Source: Defluviimonas salinarum (GTDB lineage Bacteria; Pseudomonadota; Alphaproteobacteria; Rhodobacterales; Rhodobacteraceae). Taken from it: DNA of 64,000 nucleotides. The first letter of the stretch is position 1; each line of letters starts with the position of its first letter. The position numbers and the translations under genes were made by a program. The notes under the pieces were generated by a model. It was not told the DNA's origin. It did no database searches and was given only the letters and a program-made list of their open reading frames with translations. Where the stretch lies: positions 96,906 to 160,905 of the forward strand of contig NZ_JAPDOG010000009.1 in NCBI RefSeq assembly GCF_026013545.1, given 5' to 3'. Positions 49,612 through 57,798 of the stretch are shown piece by piece.

Positions 49612-51009
49612 ATGATCAAGCAACGCATCGTCGTCGCGTCCGCAGCGGTTTCGCTCGTCCTGTCATCGGCCGGTCCGGTCCTGGCCGATGCCGGCGACGC
49701 CATTGCCGGTGGCATCATCGGCGGCATCATCGGTGGCGCGATCGTCAACGAATCCAACAAGAGAAAGCAAGTGGTGCGCCGCTCGCCGAGCTACCACTAC
49801 AGCGGGGTCAGTTCTGCGCAGCGCGCCCAGAACCGCGAGGTGCAAGTGGCGCTGAATTATTTCGGCTATCCGGTCGGCGCCGCCGACGGGGTGATCGGCA
49901 GCCGCTCGCGGTCGGCGATCTCGCAGTACCAGGCGACGCTCGGCTACCCGGCCACCGGCAATCTTACCGAATACGAGCGCAACCTGCTCGTCGGCTCCTA
50001 CCACCGCGCGGTGGCGGGGGGGGCGGCGACGATGAGCCAGGCCGCCGCCCATCCGATGGGCATGCGCGGGCTCCTGCTGACCTGGCGCGACGAGGCCGCC
50101 GGGGTCACGCCCTACGGCCAGGGCGCGGTGCACGGCCAGATGACGACCGCCATGCCGGCGGCGCCGGTGCTCCCGGTGCCCTCGGCGCCCGCCGTGACGG
50201 CGCCCGAACCGCAGGCGGTCATCGCTATGCCAGAGCCCGAGGCGGAGCCGGAACCGGCCGCGCCGGGCCTGCCGACCTTCCTCGGCGGCGCAACGATCGA
50301 GGCCTCTCTCGCCTCGCATTGCAACCGGGTCGGGCTGATGGCTTCCAGCGGCGGCTACACCACGGTCGCGACCATGACCGATCCGATGACGGCACTCGGC
50401 GAGCAGTTCTGCCTCGTCCGCAGCTTCGCCATCGCCGAGGGTGAGGAGATGGCCGCCCGCGTGCCCGGCGTCACCATGTCTGAGGTGGCGGCCCAATGTG
50501 CGGGCTTCGCGCCGGCGATGAAAACCCATGTCGCATCGGTCTCGCTCGAAACCGCCGATCGCGTCATCGCCGATGTGCGCGATTTCGCGCTCTCGACCGG
50601 CATGGCGCCGGCGCAACTCGCGGCGACCGCGAAGATCTGCCTCTCGGTCGGGTATTCCGGCGACGACATGGACGTGGCCGTGGCCTCCAACCTGATTCTC
50701 GCAGCACTTGGCGAGGCCGCGTACGGAGAGCTTCTCGGCCATCACCTGAGCCAGGGATTCGGCGCGGCCCGGCGGGCGGATCTCGCCTTCGACTGGTACG
50801 ACATGGCGATCACCGCCGCGGACCTGACCGGCGCGGCCCCCTTCGCGCCGGGCCAGCCGGAGCGGATGCAACTGGTGCGTAAGGCTGCCTACACGATTGC
50901 CGGCCGCGGCGACCAGGCCGCGGTTCCGGCGGCGCCGGAAGCCTTGCCAGCGGCGCTTCCGAGCTTCGCGCTGCCGCTCGACACCGCCTCGGCCGAGGTA
51001 ACCGAGTAG
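49612..51009 (+). CDS. Exported peptidoglycan-binding-domain protein
   Basis: A 465-residue product with a signal peptide (residues 1-25, ending PVLA) and a Gly-zipper patch GDAIAGGIIGGIIGGAIV right after. Residues 75-120 (NREVQVALNYFGYPVGAADGVIGSRSRSAISQYQATLGYPATG) are a PF01471 peptidoglycan-binding fold. A Pro/Ala/Glu linker (175-225) leads to a C-terminal domain with four Cys that I do not recognise. Likely periplasmic or outer-membrane associated. Confidence 0.82.
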   Translation: MIKQRIVVASAAVSLVLSSAGPVLADAGDAIAGGIIGGIIGGAIVNESNKRKQVVRRSPSYHYSGVSSAQRAQNREVQVALNYFGYPVGAADGVIGSRSRSAISQYQATLGYPATGNLTEYERNLLVGSYHRAVAGGAATMSQAAAHPMGMRGLLLTWRDEAAGVTPYGQGAVHGQMTTAMPAAPVLPVPSAPAVTAPEPQAVIAMPEPEAEPEPAAPGLPTFLGGATIEASLASHCNRVGLMASSGGYTTVATMTDPMTALGEQFCLVRSFAIAEGEEMAARVPGVTMSEVAAQCAGFAPAMKTHVASVSLETADRVIADVRDFALSTGMAPAQLAATAKICLSVGYSGDDMDVAVASNLILAALGEAAYGELLGHHLSQGFGAARRADLAFDWYDMAITAADLTGAAPFAPGQPERMQLVRKAAYTIAGRGDQAAVPAAPEALPAALPSFALPLDTASAEVTE

Positions 51010-51145
51010 CCGCCGGGGCGCCGTTTCAGGGGGGTGGTTCCCCGTCGCGTGTTTTTTCGCGGCGGGGCGAAAATTCCCCTTCACATCGCCGGAGGCTTTG
51101 GCTAAGAAGCGCCCACCTCGCCCGGAGGTGAACTTCGGGCCCGGT

Positions 51146-51232
51146 GCGGTTGTGGCGGAATTGGTAGACGCGCAGCGTTGAGGTCGCTGTGGGCTAACCC
51201 CCGTGGAAGTTCGAGTCTTCTCAACCGCACCA
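51146..51232 (+). tRNA. tRNA-Leu(GAG)
   Basis: 87 bases with encoded CCA. Acceptor GCGGTTG pairs with CAACCGC, anticodon loop TTGAGGT (GAG), a long variable arm (GGGCTAACCCCCGTG region) typical of class II tRNA, and T-loop TTCGAGT. It marks the left edge of the island-like region. Confidence 0.96.
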
Positions 51233-51873
51233 CTCTCATCTCCTTGAATGCAAGTAAGTGACGAAAAAACAGGGCCTGAGCCTTGGTCCGGAACCTGCCT
51301 CCCGACCGAAAGGTGCTCCTGGATGGGGCAGGGGGTTTGCCGGGGCTCTTGGCGCCGGTGCAGCAGCGATAGACTGCGCGGGCCTTCATGGCGGCTGGCA
51401 GGCCGGCAGACCCGGGCAGACCGATACGGACACCGGGCCGGACGGCGTGATGGTCAAGGTGATAACTGGCAGTATCGCCGACCCCGAAGAGCTGACGATT
51501 GACCAGGCCGCCCTCGCCGCCGCGTCAATGGCCATGCGGGGGAAGGCGAGACTGCCGCGCTGCTTCCGTTCACGGTGAACCATGGACATGCCGCGATATG
51601 CTGCGTCGAGCGACGCTTGTGCGGCACGCGGCAGGTCCGGCGTCCAGAGACGTTCGCCTGACCGCGGACTTGGTCGATGCAAGAGCGATGGCGGGCGGGG
51701 CTCAGACGTCTTTCCAGTGTATGGGGGCGGGGATGACACAAAGCCGATTGTGTGTTCGAGGCGCACTTGGGTCCTTCAGGCCACGACATCTCACGAACGG
51801 CTCATACTTGACTGAAATACTCTACCATTGTATCGGGCGCGTTCATTGCGACCAGTAATCGGCTGAGGGCACC
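51233..51873. other. 641-base stretch without a recognisable gene, downstream of tRNA-Leu
   Basis: Frames on both strands are short, lack good RBSs and match no family. The sequence is less GC-rich than the chromosome average. A tRNA 3' flank with degenerate sequence is what an old integration site looks like, but I found no integrase and no repeat of the tRNA 3' end within the window. Confidence 0.5.
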
Positions 51874-54414
51874 TTGTTCCATAGCTATGAAGCCCTTCAG
51901 GCGTTCGGGGATCGTGCCGCACTGCTCGCAGGCGATAGCGTCACGAGCTATTCGGAACTCGCGGCGGTCTCGGCTCGCTTCGCGTGCAGGTTTCCGCTGC
52001 GGCGCGGCCTGATCGCGATCGAGATGGCGCCGACGCCGACAACGATTGCCGCCTATCTCGGCGCATTGCGGGTGGGCCACGCCGTGATGCCGATGCCGGA
52101 GGGGCAGACCGATCTCGCATTGAGCCTCGAAGCACGGTTTCGGCCCGCTGCGAGCTGGAGGCGGGTGGGGAATCGCTTCCGACTGCTTTACCATGATCGG
52201 CCCTCCGAGCTTCATCCAGATCTGGCACTCCTGATGATGACCTCCGGCAGCACCGGCCAAGGCCGCGGCGTTCGCCTTTCCCGGGACGCCGTTTCAGCCA
52301 ACGCTTCGTCCATCGCCGAATATCTGGCGATCGGAGTGGAAGACCGCGCCGCCCTGGTGCTGCCATTGCACTATTCCTACGGCCTGTCCGTCCTCCACTC
52401 GCATCTCGCGTCGGGGGCAGGCCTGTGGTTGAACGAGGGAACGATCCTCGAGCCGACCTTCCTGCCGCGCCTCGCGGAGTCCGGGGCGACAAGTCTGGCC
52501 GGCGTTCCCCATCACTTCCGCCTGCTGGAGGCCGCGATCGCCGAAAGGGGGTTGCCGGCCGGGCTGACCTGTTTGACCGTCGCCGGCGGCGCGATGCCCG
52601 CTGCCGATGTGCAGCGCTGGACGCAGAGGATGTCGGAGCGGCGCGGCCGCTTCGTGGTGATGTACGGCCAGACCGAGGCGACGGCGCGGATCTCCTATCT
52701 GCCGCACGAAATGGCCGCGGGCGCGCCGGACGCCATCGGCCGGGCCATCCCGGGCGGACGCCTGTCGTTGCGGGACGACACCGGCGCGACCTTCGCCGAA
52801 CCCGGGCGGGAGGGCGAGCTGATCTATCGCGGACCCAACGTGATGATGGGCTACGCATCCGATGCCGCGGATCTCGGCCGCGGTTCCGAAACCGACGAAC
52901 TCGCCACGGGGGATCTGGCGGTGTGCGGGGCTGACGGGCTCTACCGCATAACCGGGCGGCGCTCTCGGATGTCGAAGATCGCGGGGCTGCGCGTGGGGCA
53001 CGACGCGCTGGAACAGGCGCTTGCCGCATCGGGAGACGACGCGGCCGTCTGGGGCGATGACGAGCGCATTTGGGTTGCGACGGGCCGCCCCTCCGAGGCA
53101 CTGCAGACGCGCGTGGCCCGGCTCGCGGGCGTCGGTGCCCGGCATGTGGTCCTGGTTCGGTGCAACCCGTTGCCGCGGCGCCCGAACGGGAAGATCGACT
53201 ATCCGGCGCTCAAGGCGCTGGCGTCGCCGCCGCCTCCCGACAAGGGCCTGCTGCCCATATTCGCGCGGACCTTCGCGCCGCAGGCGGTCCGGCGGAGCGA
53301 CAGTTTCCAGAGCCTCGGCGGCGACTCCCTCCAGCATGTCGAGCTCTCTCTCGCGCTGGACCAGCACTTCGGGGGGCTGCCCGAAGGTTGGGAGCGGCGG
53401 CCGATCGCCGAGCTCGAAGGCGCCTCCACGGGACCGGCGAGCCGGGTTCCGATGCCGCTTCTCGCGCGGGCTCTGGCGATTCTGGCCGTGGTCGTCGCGC
53501 ATCAGACGCTGTGGCCCGTCTATGGCGGTGCGGCTGCAATGGTCATCCTGCTGGGGATGAGCGTCGCGGAGCACCGGTCGCGGTTTCTGGTCGAGGGGGA
53601 GACGTCGCGCTTCCTCTCTCCGCTCGGGCGCGTCCTGATCCCCTATGCCGTCGTCCTCTTGGGATATGCCGTGGCCTGGCAGCAGATACCCTGGGCGTCC
53701 GTCGCGCTGATCGGCAATTTCGCCGTGACGAAGCCCGAGACGCACCTCATGCTGCCCTACCTCTACTGGTTCGTCGAAGCCTACGTTCAGATGTGCCTGC
53801 TGCTCGTGGTGGTCTTCCGCCTGCCGGGAATGCGCCGCTGGCTGGCGCGCTCGCTGTTCGGCACCGGTCTGTTCCTGCTGGCCATCGGCGTGCTTTTGCG
53901 GGTGACCCTGCCTGAACTCTGGCCGCTGCCCGCCGGACGTTCGCAGTTTTCGGTGCCTTGGAACTTCTACCTGTTTGCGCTCGGCTGGTGCATCGCGGCG
54001 GCGCGGAGCTACTCGCAGCGGCTCGTGATCCTGGTGGCGGCGGCGCTGATCCTGCCGCTCGCCGCCTGGCTCGGCGGCAACTGGTACGGATCCTGGTCGA
54101 AATACCTGAGCCTGCTCGGGCTGGCCGGGGTGCTCCTCTTTGTCGAGGCGGTGCCGATGCCGCGAGTGATCGTGCGCGGTGTCATGCGCCTCGCGCACGC
54201 GGCTTTCCCGATCTATCTGCTGCACCGCCTGGCGCCCGAGGTGCTGATGCCCTTCATGGAACCATACCTGTCTCCCGTCGTCTTCGACGCCGTGGCGATA
54301 CTGGGCGGGATTGCGCTGGGGGTGCTGGCGGCAGGCGCGCTGTCCTGGCTTTCACGGACGCTGATCTCCTTGCCGGCCTACCGCAAAGTATCGCTCCTCA
54401 ACCCGGCAGGATGA
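51874..54414 (+). CDS. Fused adenylation-carrier-acyltransferase-3 (A-CP-AT3) protein
   Basis: An 846-residue single chain. Residues 1-445 are an AMP-forming adenylation domain: MMTSGSTGQGRG near 121 (the usual Lys is Arg), MYGQTEATARISYLP near 263, ELATGDLAVCGADGLYRITG, GRRSRMSKIAG and PNGKID near 438. Residues 455-515 are a carrier domain with FQSLGGDSLQHVEL (phosphopantetheine Ser near 485). Residues 525-840 are about ten membrane helices resembling acyltransferase-3: RALAILAVVVAH at the start and AFPIYLLHRL near 780. This could activate an acyl or amino acid, load it on the carrier and transfer it to a surface glycan or lipid. TTG start with GAGGG upstream. Confidence 0.82.
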   Translation: MFHSYEALQAFGDRAALLAGDSVTSYSELAAVSARFACRFPLRRGLIAIEMAPTPTTIAAYLGALRVGHAVMPMPEGQTDLALSLEARFRPAASWRRVGNRFRLLYHDRPSELHPDLALLMMTSGSTGQGRGVRLSRDAVSANASSIAEYLAIGVEDRAALVLPLHYSYGLSVLHSHLASGAGLWLNEGTILEPTFLPRLAESGATSLAGVPHHFRLLEAAIAERGLPAGLTCLTVAGGAMPAADVQRWTQRMSERRGRFVVMYGQTEATARISYLPHEMAAGAPDAIGRAIPGGRLSLRDDTGATFAEPGREGELIYRGPNVMMGYASDAADLGRGSETDELATGDLAVCGADGLYRITGRRSRMSKIAGLRVGHDALEQALAASGDDAAVWGDDERIWVATGRPSEALQTRVARLAGVGARHVVLVRCNPLPRRPNGKIDYPALKALASPPPPDKGLLPIFARTFAPQAVRRSDSFQSLGGDSLQHVELSLALDQHFGGLPEGWERRPIAELEGASTGPASRVPMPLLARALAILAVVVAHQTLWPVYGGAAAMVILLGMSVAEHRSRFLVEGETSRFLSPLGRVLIPYAVVLLGYAVAWQQIPWASVALIGNFAVTKPETHLMLPYLYWFVEAYVQMCLLLVVVFRLPGMRRWLARSLFGTGLFLLAIGVLLRVTLPELWPLPAGRSQFSVPWNFYLFALGWCIAAARSYSQRLVILVAAALILPLAAWLGGNWYGSWSKYLSLLGLAGVLLFVEAVPMPRVIVRGVMRLAHAAFPIYLLHRLAPEVLMPFMEPYLSPVVFDAVAILGGIALGVLAAGALSWLSRTLISLPAYRKVSLLNPAG

Positions 54415-54509
54415 CCCGGTGTGACCGGCCGCGGTCGCCGGTCGGTCATGACGAGCGTCTGCGCGCCAGGTTTCACGAGTTGGTATCGGTTCCGCGGAAT
54501 CTGCACACG

Positions 54510-54712
54510 CTAGGCCGCTGATGCGCGTGCGTCAGCGGGAGGGGCCATATCCGGCGCCTGATGCGGGTGCTGGTGGTTGCAGAAACTGCGCCAGTCGCCG
54601 ATGGCGCGGTTTGCGTTCTGGATTCCATCGAAACGCTTGCGCTGGATGCACTGGTCCTTCAGCGTCCGCTTCACACGCTCGACCATACGTTCTGCTGAGG
54701 GCTGCGCGGCTT
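54510..54712 (-). pseudogene. IS3-family transposase orfB C-terminal fragment
   Basis: The minus strand codes ERMVERVKRTLKDQCIQRKRFDGIQNANRAIGDWRSF and NHQHPHQAPDM, the end of the rve/DDE domain of IS3-family OrfB (contains the VERxxRTLKxxC and HQA motifs). Only about 65 residues remain and no inverted repeats are obvious. A scar of an insertion downstream of the A-CP-AT3 gene. Confidence 0.8.
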
Positions 54713-54749
54713 GATTAACTCCTGTTCCAGCCCGTAACAGTCGGAGCAC

Positions 54750-55087
54750 TCGACCTCAACCGAACACCTGCTGGCCGCGTCCGAATGCGCCGATGTCCTG
54801 ACCGACCTCCCGGGCGTGAACGGCTGCGGCGAAGATCATCCGCCCGACCGCGCAGCTTGGGAACGCTCCAGCGCGATTTGGTCGCTGCCGGAAAATGTGT
54901 TCTAATATCAATGCCAAAGTCGCCAAACGGGCTAAGCACGGCAGTTGGCCCAGTTTCCGGCATGTCCGCGGTTGACCTTTTCGGGCATGCCACCGGCCGA
55001 AGCAGGACCCACCGCACGTTCTGATGGCCGGTACGAATGCCGGGCTCGGGCGCCGCGATCCGACGAGACCGCATATGGGAGGGCAAA
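54750..55087. other. 338-base stretch without a recognisable gene
   Basis: Between the IS3 fragment and the usp gene. No frame has both a fair RBS and a family match. It presumably holds the usp-BCCT promoter; a TATGGGAGGGCAAAGTG segment at its end gives the usp RBS. Confidence 0.5.
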
Positions 55088-55504
55088 GTGTTCAGCAAAA
55101 TCATGGTTCCCGTGGACTTGAAGCACCTTGACCGGATGCAGAAGTCGCTGCAGGCGGCAGCCGATCTGGCACGGCTCTATTCGGCCACCGTTTGCTACGT
55201 TGGCGTCACCAGCGCCGAGCCGAGCGAGCTTGGGCACGGTCCCGGGGAGGTCGCGGACCGCCTTGCGGACCTTACCAAGACCGAAGCGGCGAAGCACGGG
55301 CACGGGGGGGCGTCGCACCTGGTCATCAGCCACGACCCGACCACCGAACTCGACAAGGCCCTGCACGAGACCGTTGGCGAAATCGGCGCCGATCTTGTGA
55401 TCATGGCCACGCATATCCCGAACGTGACCGACTACATCTGGGCGTCGCACGGCGGCTCGCTCGCGTTGCATTCTCGCGCTTCGGTGATGCTCGTACGCGG
55501 CTGA
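55088..55504 (+). CDS. Universal stress protein (UspA family)
   Basis: A 138-residue UspA-fold protein. FSKIMVPVDLKHLDRMQKSL opens the fold, EIGADLVIMATHIP near 100 and the ATP-loop-like end HGGSLALHSRASVMLVRG follow. The G-2x-G-9x-G(S/T) loop is only partly kept. GTG start with GGGAGGG. It precedes the BCCT transporter by 41 bases; Usp proteins or domains paired with transporters often regulate them. Confidence 0.88.
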   Translation: MFSKIMVPVDLKHLDRMQKSLQAAADLARLYSATVCYVGVTSAEPSELGHGPGEVADRLADLTKTEAAKHGHGGASHLVISHDPTTELDKALHETVGEIGADLVIMATHIPNVTDYIWASHGGSLALHSRASVMLVRG

Positions 55505-55545
55505 CACCCGGAAACCGACACTATCCTGCGACAGGAGGAAGCCAC

Positions 55546-57186
55546 ATGGCCGGCCAGGACAACACCCAGGGCATCCCCGTTCCCGAAGGCTCTGCGGACA
55601 TCATCGATACCGATTACACGATCGGCCAGGACAACATCGAAGGCCAGCTTGGTCCCTTCGGTTTCGACATCCACAACCCGGTCTTCATTGTCTCGGGCCT
55701 GACGATCGTGGCCTTCGTCTTCTATGCGCTGGCCCTTCCCGATCAGGCCGGTGCCGTCTTCGGCTGGCTCCGACCCTGGCTGACGTCGACCTTCGACTGG
55801 TTCTTCCTAGGCGCCGCGAACGTCTTCGTGCTCTTTTGCCTGTTCCTCATCGTCAGCCCCTGGGGCTCGGTTCGGCTCGGCGGCAAGGAGGCCGCGCCCG
55901 ACTACTCCTACATGGGCTGGTTCGCGATGCTCTTCGCCGCCGGCATGGGCATCGGGCTGATGTTCTTTGGCGTGCTGGAGCCGGTCTATCACATGGCGAT
56001 CTCCGAACCACTGGGCGTGCCTTCGCCGATCGGCGAGGATGGCGCGATCATTCCGGAAAACGTCGAGGCCGCGAGGAAGATGGGCCTTGCGGCGACGATC
56101 TATCACTGGGGCCTGCATCCATGGGCGATCTACGCCGTCGTGGCGCTGGCGCTGGCGCTGTTCACCTTCAACAAGGGCCTGCCACTGACGATCCGTTCTG
56201 CCTTCTACCCGATCTTCGGCGAGGCAATCTGGGGCTGGGTCGGCCATGTCATCGACATACTTGCGGTCTTCGCCACGCTCTTCGGGCTCGCCACCTCGCT
56301 CGGCTTCGGCGCGCAGCAGGCCAATGCGGGGCTCGAGCATGTCTTCGGCATCCCGAACAACATCACGGTGCAGGTACTGCTGATCACCGCCATCACCGCC
56401 GTGGCATTGGGGTCTGTCCTGCGCGGCCTCGACGGCGGCGTGAAGGTGCTGTCGGAGATCAACATGGGCATCGCGGCGCTTCTTCTCGTCTTCGTGCTGC
56501 TTGCCGGGCCGACGGCGACGATCGTGGCCGACTTTTTCAGTGGCCTCGGTGCTTACGCGGCCGGGATCTTGCCGCTGTCAAACCCGGTCGGGCGTGCGGA
56601 TACCGGTTACATGCAGGGCTGGACCGCCTTCTACTGGGCCTGGTGGATCAGCTGGTCGCCCTTCGTCGGCATGTTCATCGCCCGCGTGTCGCGCGGCCGC
56701 ACGGTGCGCGAGTTCATCATTTGCGTGCTGATCATCCCCTCGCTGGTCTGCGTCCTCTGGATGGCCGTTTTTGGCGGCGTCGCCATCGACCAGGTGCTGA
56801 CCAACCCGGCCGCCAGTTCGGTAAAGACCTACGTCATCGACAGCTATGTGCCCGAGCTGTCGCTCTTCGCGATGCTCGAAGGGCTACCGCTGGCCACGAT
56901 CACTTCGGTTATCGGTATCATTCTTGTCGTCGTGTTCTTCGTGACCTCGTCGGATTCGGGTTCGCTCGTGATCGACACGATCACGGCGGGCGGCAAGGTC
57001 GACGCACCGCTGCCGCAACGGGTCTTCTGGTGTACGTTCGAGGGCGCAGTGGCGATCGTGCTTCTGGTCGGCGGCGGGCTCGGGGCGCTTCAGGCCATGG
57101 TCATCTCGACGGGCCTGCCCTTCACGGTGGTGCTGCTGCTCATGTGCTGGGCGATCCTGCGTGGACTGATGAGCGAAGCCCGCTGA
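55546..57186 (+). CDS. BCCT-family betaine/carnitine/choline-type transporter
   Basis: A 546-residue secondary transporter with twelve hydrophobic helices. FDIHNPVFIVSGLTIVAFVF near residue 38, FAAGMGIGLMFFGVLEP near 125, HWGLHPWAIYAV near 188 and the signature WTAFYWAWWISWSPFVGMFIARVSRGRT near 360 identify BCCT. The GMGIGLMF form without the extra Gly of BetP leaves Na+ or H+ coupling open. Probably imports a quaternary amine for osmoprotection or catabolism. RBS AGGAGG. Confidence 0.95.
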   Translation: MAGQDNTQGIPVPEGSADIIDTDYTIGQDNIEGQLGPFGFDIHNPVFIVSGLTIVAFVFYALALPDQAGAVFGWLRPWLTSTFDWFFLGAANVFVLFCLFLIVSPWGSVRLGGKEAAPDYSYMGWFAMLFAAGMGIGLMFFGVLEPVYHMAISEPLGVPSPIGEDGAIIPENVEAARKMGLAATIYHWGLHPWAIYAVVALALALFTFNKGLPLTIRSAFYPIFGEAIWGWVGHVIDILAVFATLFGLATSLGFGAQQANAGLEHVFGIPNNITVQVLLITAITAVALGSVLRGLDGGVKVLSEINMGIAALLLVFVLLAGPTATIVADFFSGLGAYAAGILPLSNPVGRADTGYMQGWTAFYWAWWISWSPFVGMFIARVSRGRTVREFIICVLIIPSLVCVLWMAVFGGVAIDQVLTNPAASSVKTYVIDSYVPELSLFAMLEGLPLATITSVIGIILVVVFFVTSSDSGSLVIDTITAGGKVDAPLPQRVFWCTFEGAVAIVLLVGGGLGALQAMVISTGLPFTVVLLLMCWAILRGLMSEAR

Positions 57187-57379
57187 CTTGGCTCTCACGC
57201 TGCAGAGTAACGGCCGGGCCGACTTTGGTGAGGCGGTCGTGGGGATCGGCGGTGTGATGCAGGTCTTCGGTCTCGGCGCCTTTCAATGACCGACGGCTTG
57301 GTCGGCATCAATGATGGGTTGGATGGCCGCTCCTGACGCTACTTGTGCCACTTTGGTGCTTCTGCGGTCAGGGGGAGAT
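57187..57379. other. Intergenic stretch after the BCCT gene
   Basis: No coding frame of note. It leads into an IS3-type end; part of it (57290-57379, including ACCGACGGCTTGGTCGGC) may be further IS-derived sequence, but I cannot confirm this. Confidence 0.35.
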
Positions 57380-57433
57380 TGACCTGCCCCACCTGAGTGG
57401 TCCGGCATGAGTGTTAGTGGATGATCGGCTTGA
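57380..57433. repeat. IS3-family end remnant, copy 2
   Basis: TGACCTGCCCC starts like an IS3-family terminal inverted repeat, then GAGTGGTCCGG..TGAGTGTTAG..ATGATCGGC repeats copy 1 (36681-36731). With the orfB fragment at 54.5 kb it brackets the usp-BCCT pair. Confidence 0.62.
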
Positions 57434-57505
57434 TCTTGCCCCTTTTCCACGCTGTGTCGCCATTCGCCTGTCCGCCCGATACGTCGCATTCACGCGATCT
57501 TGCAT

Positions 57506-57524
57506 TATCCCCGCCCGGGGGATA
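57506..57524. promoter_or_regulatory. Putative operator of the RcnR/CsoR-type repressor
   Basis: TATCCCC (57506-57512) and GGGGATA (57518-57524) form a perfect 7-bp inverted repeat around GCCCG, ending 10 bases before the repressor ATG. G/C-tract palindromes flanked by TA are typical for this repressor family. An ATAGGGGG half-site overlaps the right arm. Confidence 0.72.
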
Positions 57525-57534
57525 GGGGGCTTCA

Positions 57535-57792
57535 ATGACAGAACCCCATACCCACGCAACCCACCCCGGCATCGTCAAGCGGCTGAAACGCGCCGACGGC
57601 CACCTGCGCCATGTCATCGACATGATCGAGAGCGGCAAGCCCTGCGCCGACATCGCGATGCAATTGCTGGCGGTGGAACGGGCGGTCTCGGCCGCCAAGC
57701 GGGTGCTCATTCACGATCATATCGACCATTGCCTCGGGCAGGACGGCGGGCAGAGCTTCGCCGAGATGCGGGCTATGGCCAAGCTGCTCTGA
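57535..57792 (+). CDS. Metal-sensing repressor, RcnR/DmeR branch of CsoR family
   Basis: An 85-residue all-helical repressor. An N-terminal HTHATH, the Cys in SGKPCADIAMQLLAV near 37 and LIHDHIDHCL near 59-68 provide the Cys/His ligand set of Ni/Co sensors (RcnR, DmeR). GIVKRLKRADGHLRHVIDMIE is the DNA-binding helix region. It should repress itself and the next gene until metal binds. It also resembles FrmR (formaldehyde sensor), so nickel/cobalt is inferred from the downstream exporter. Confidence 0.88.
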   Translation: MTEPHTHATHPGIVKRLKRADGHLRHVIDMIESGKPCADIAMQLLAVERAVSAAKRVLIHDHIDHCLGQDGGQSFAEMRAMAKLL

Positions 57793-57798
57793 GGCATC

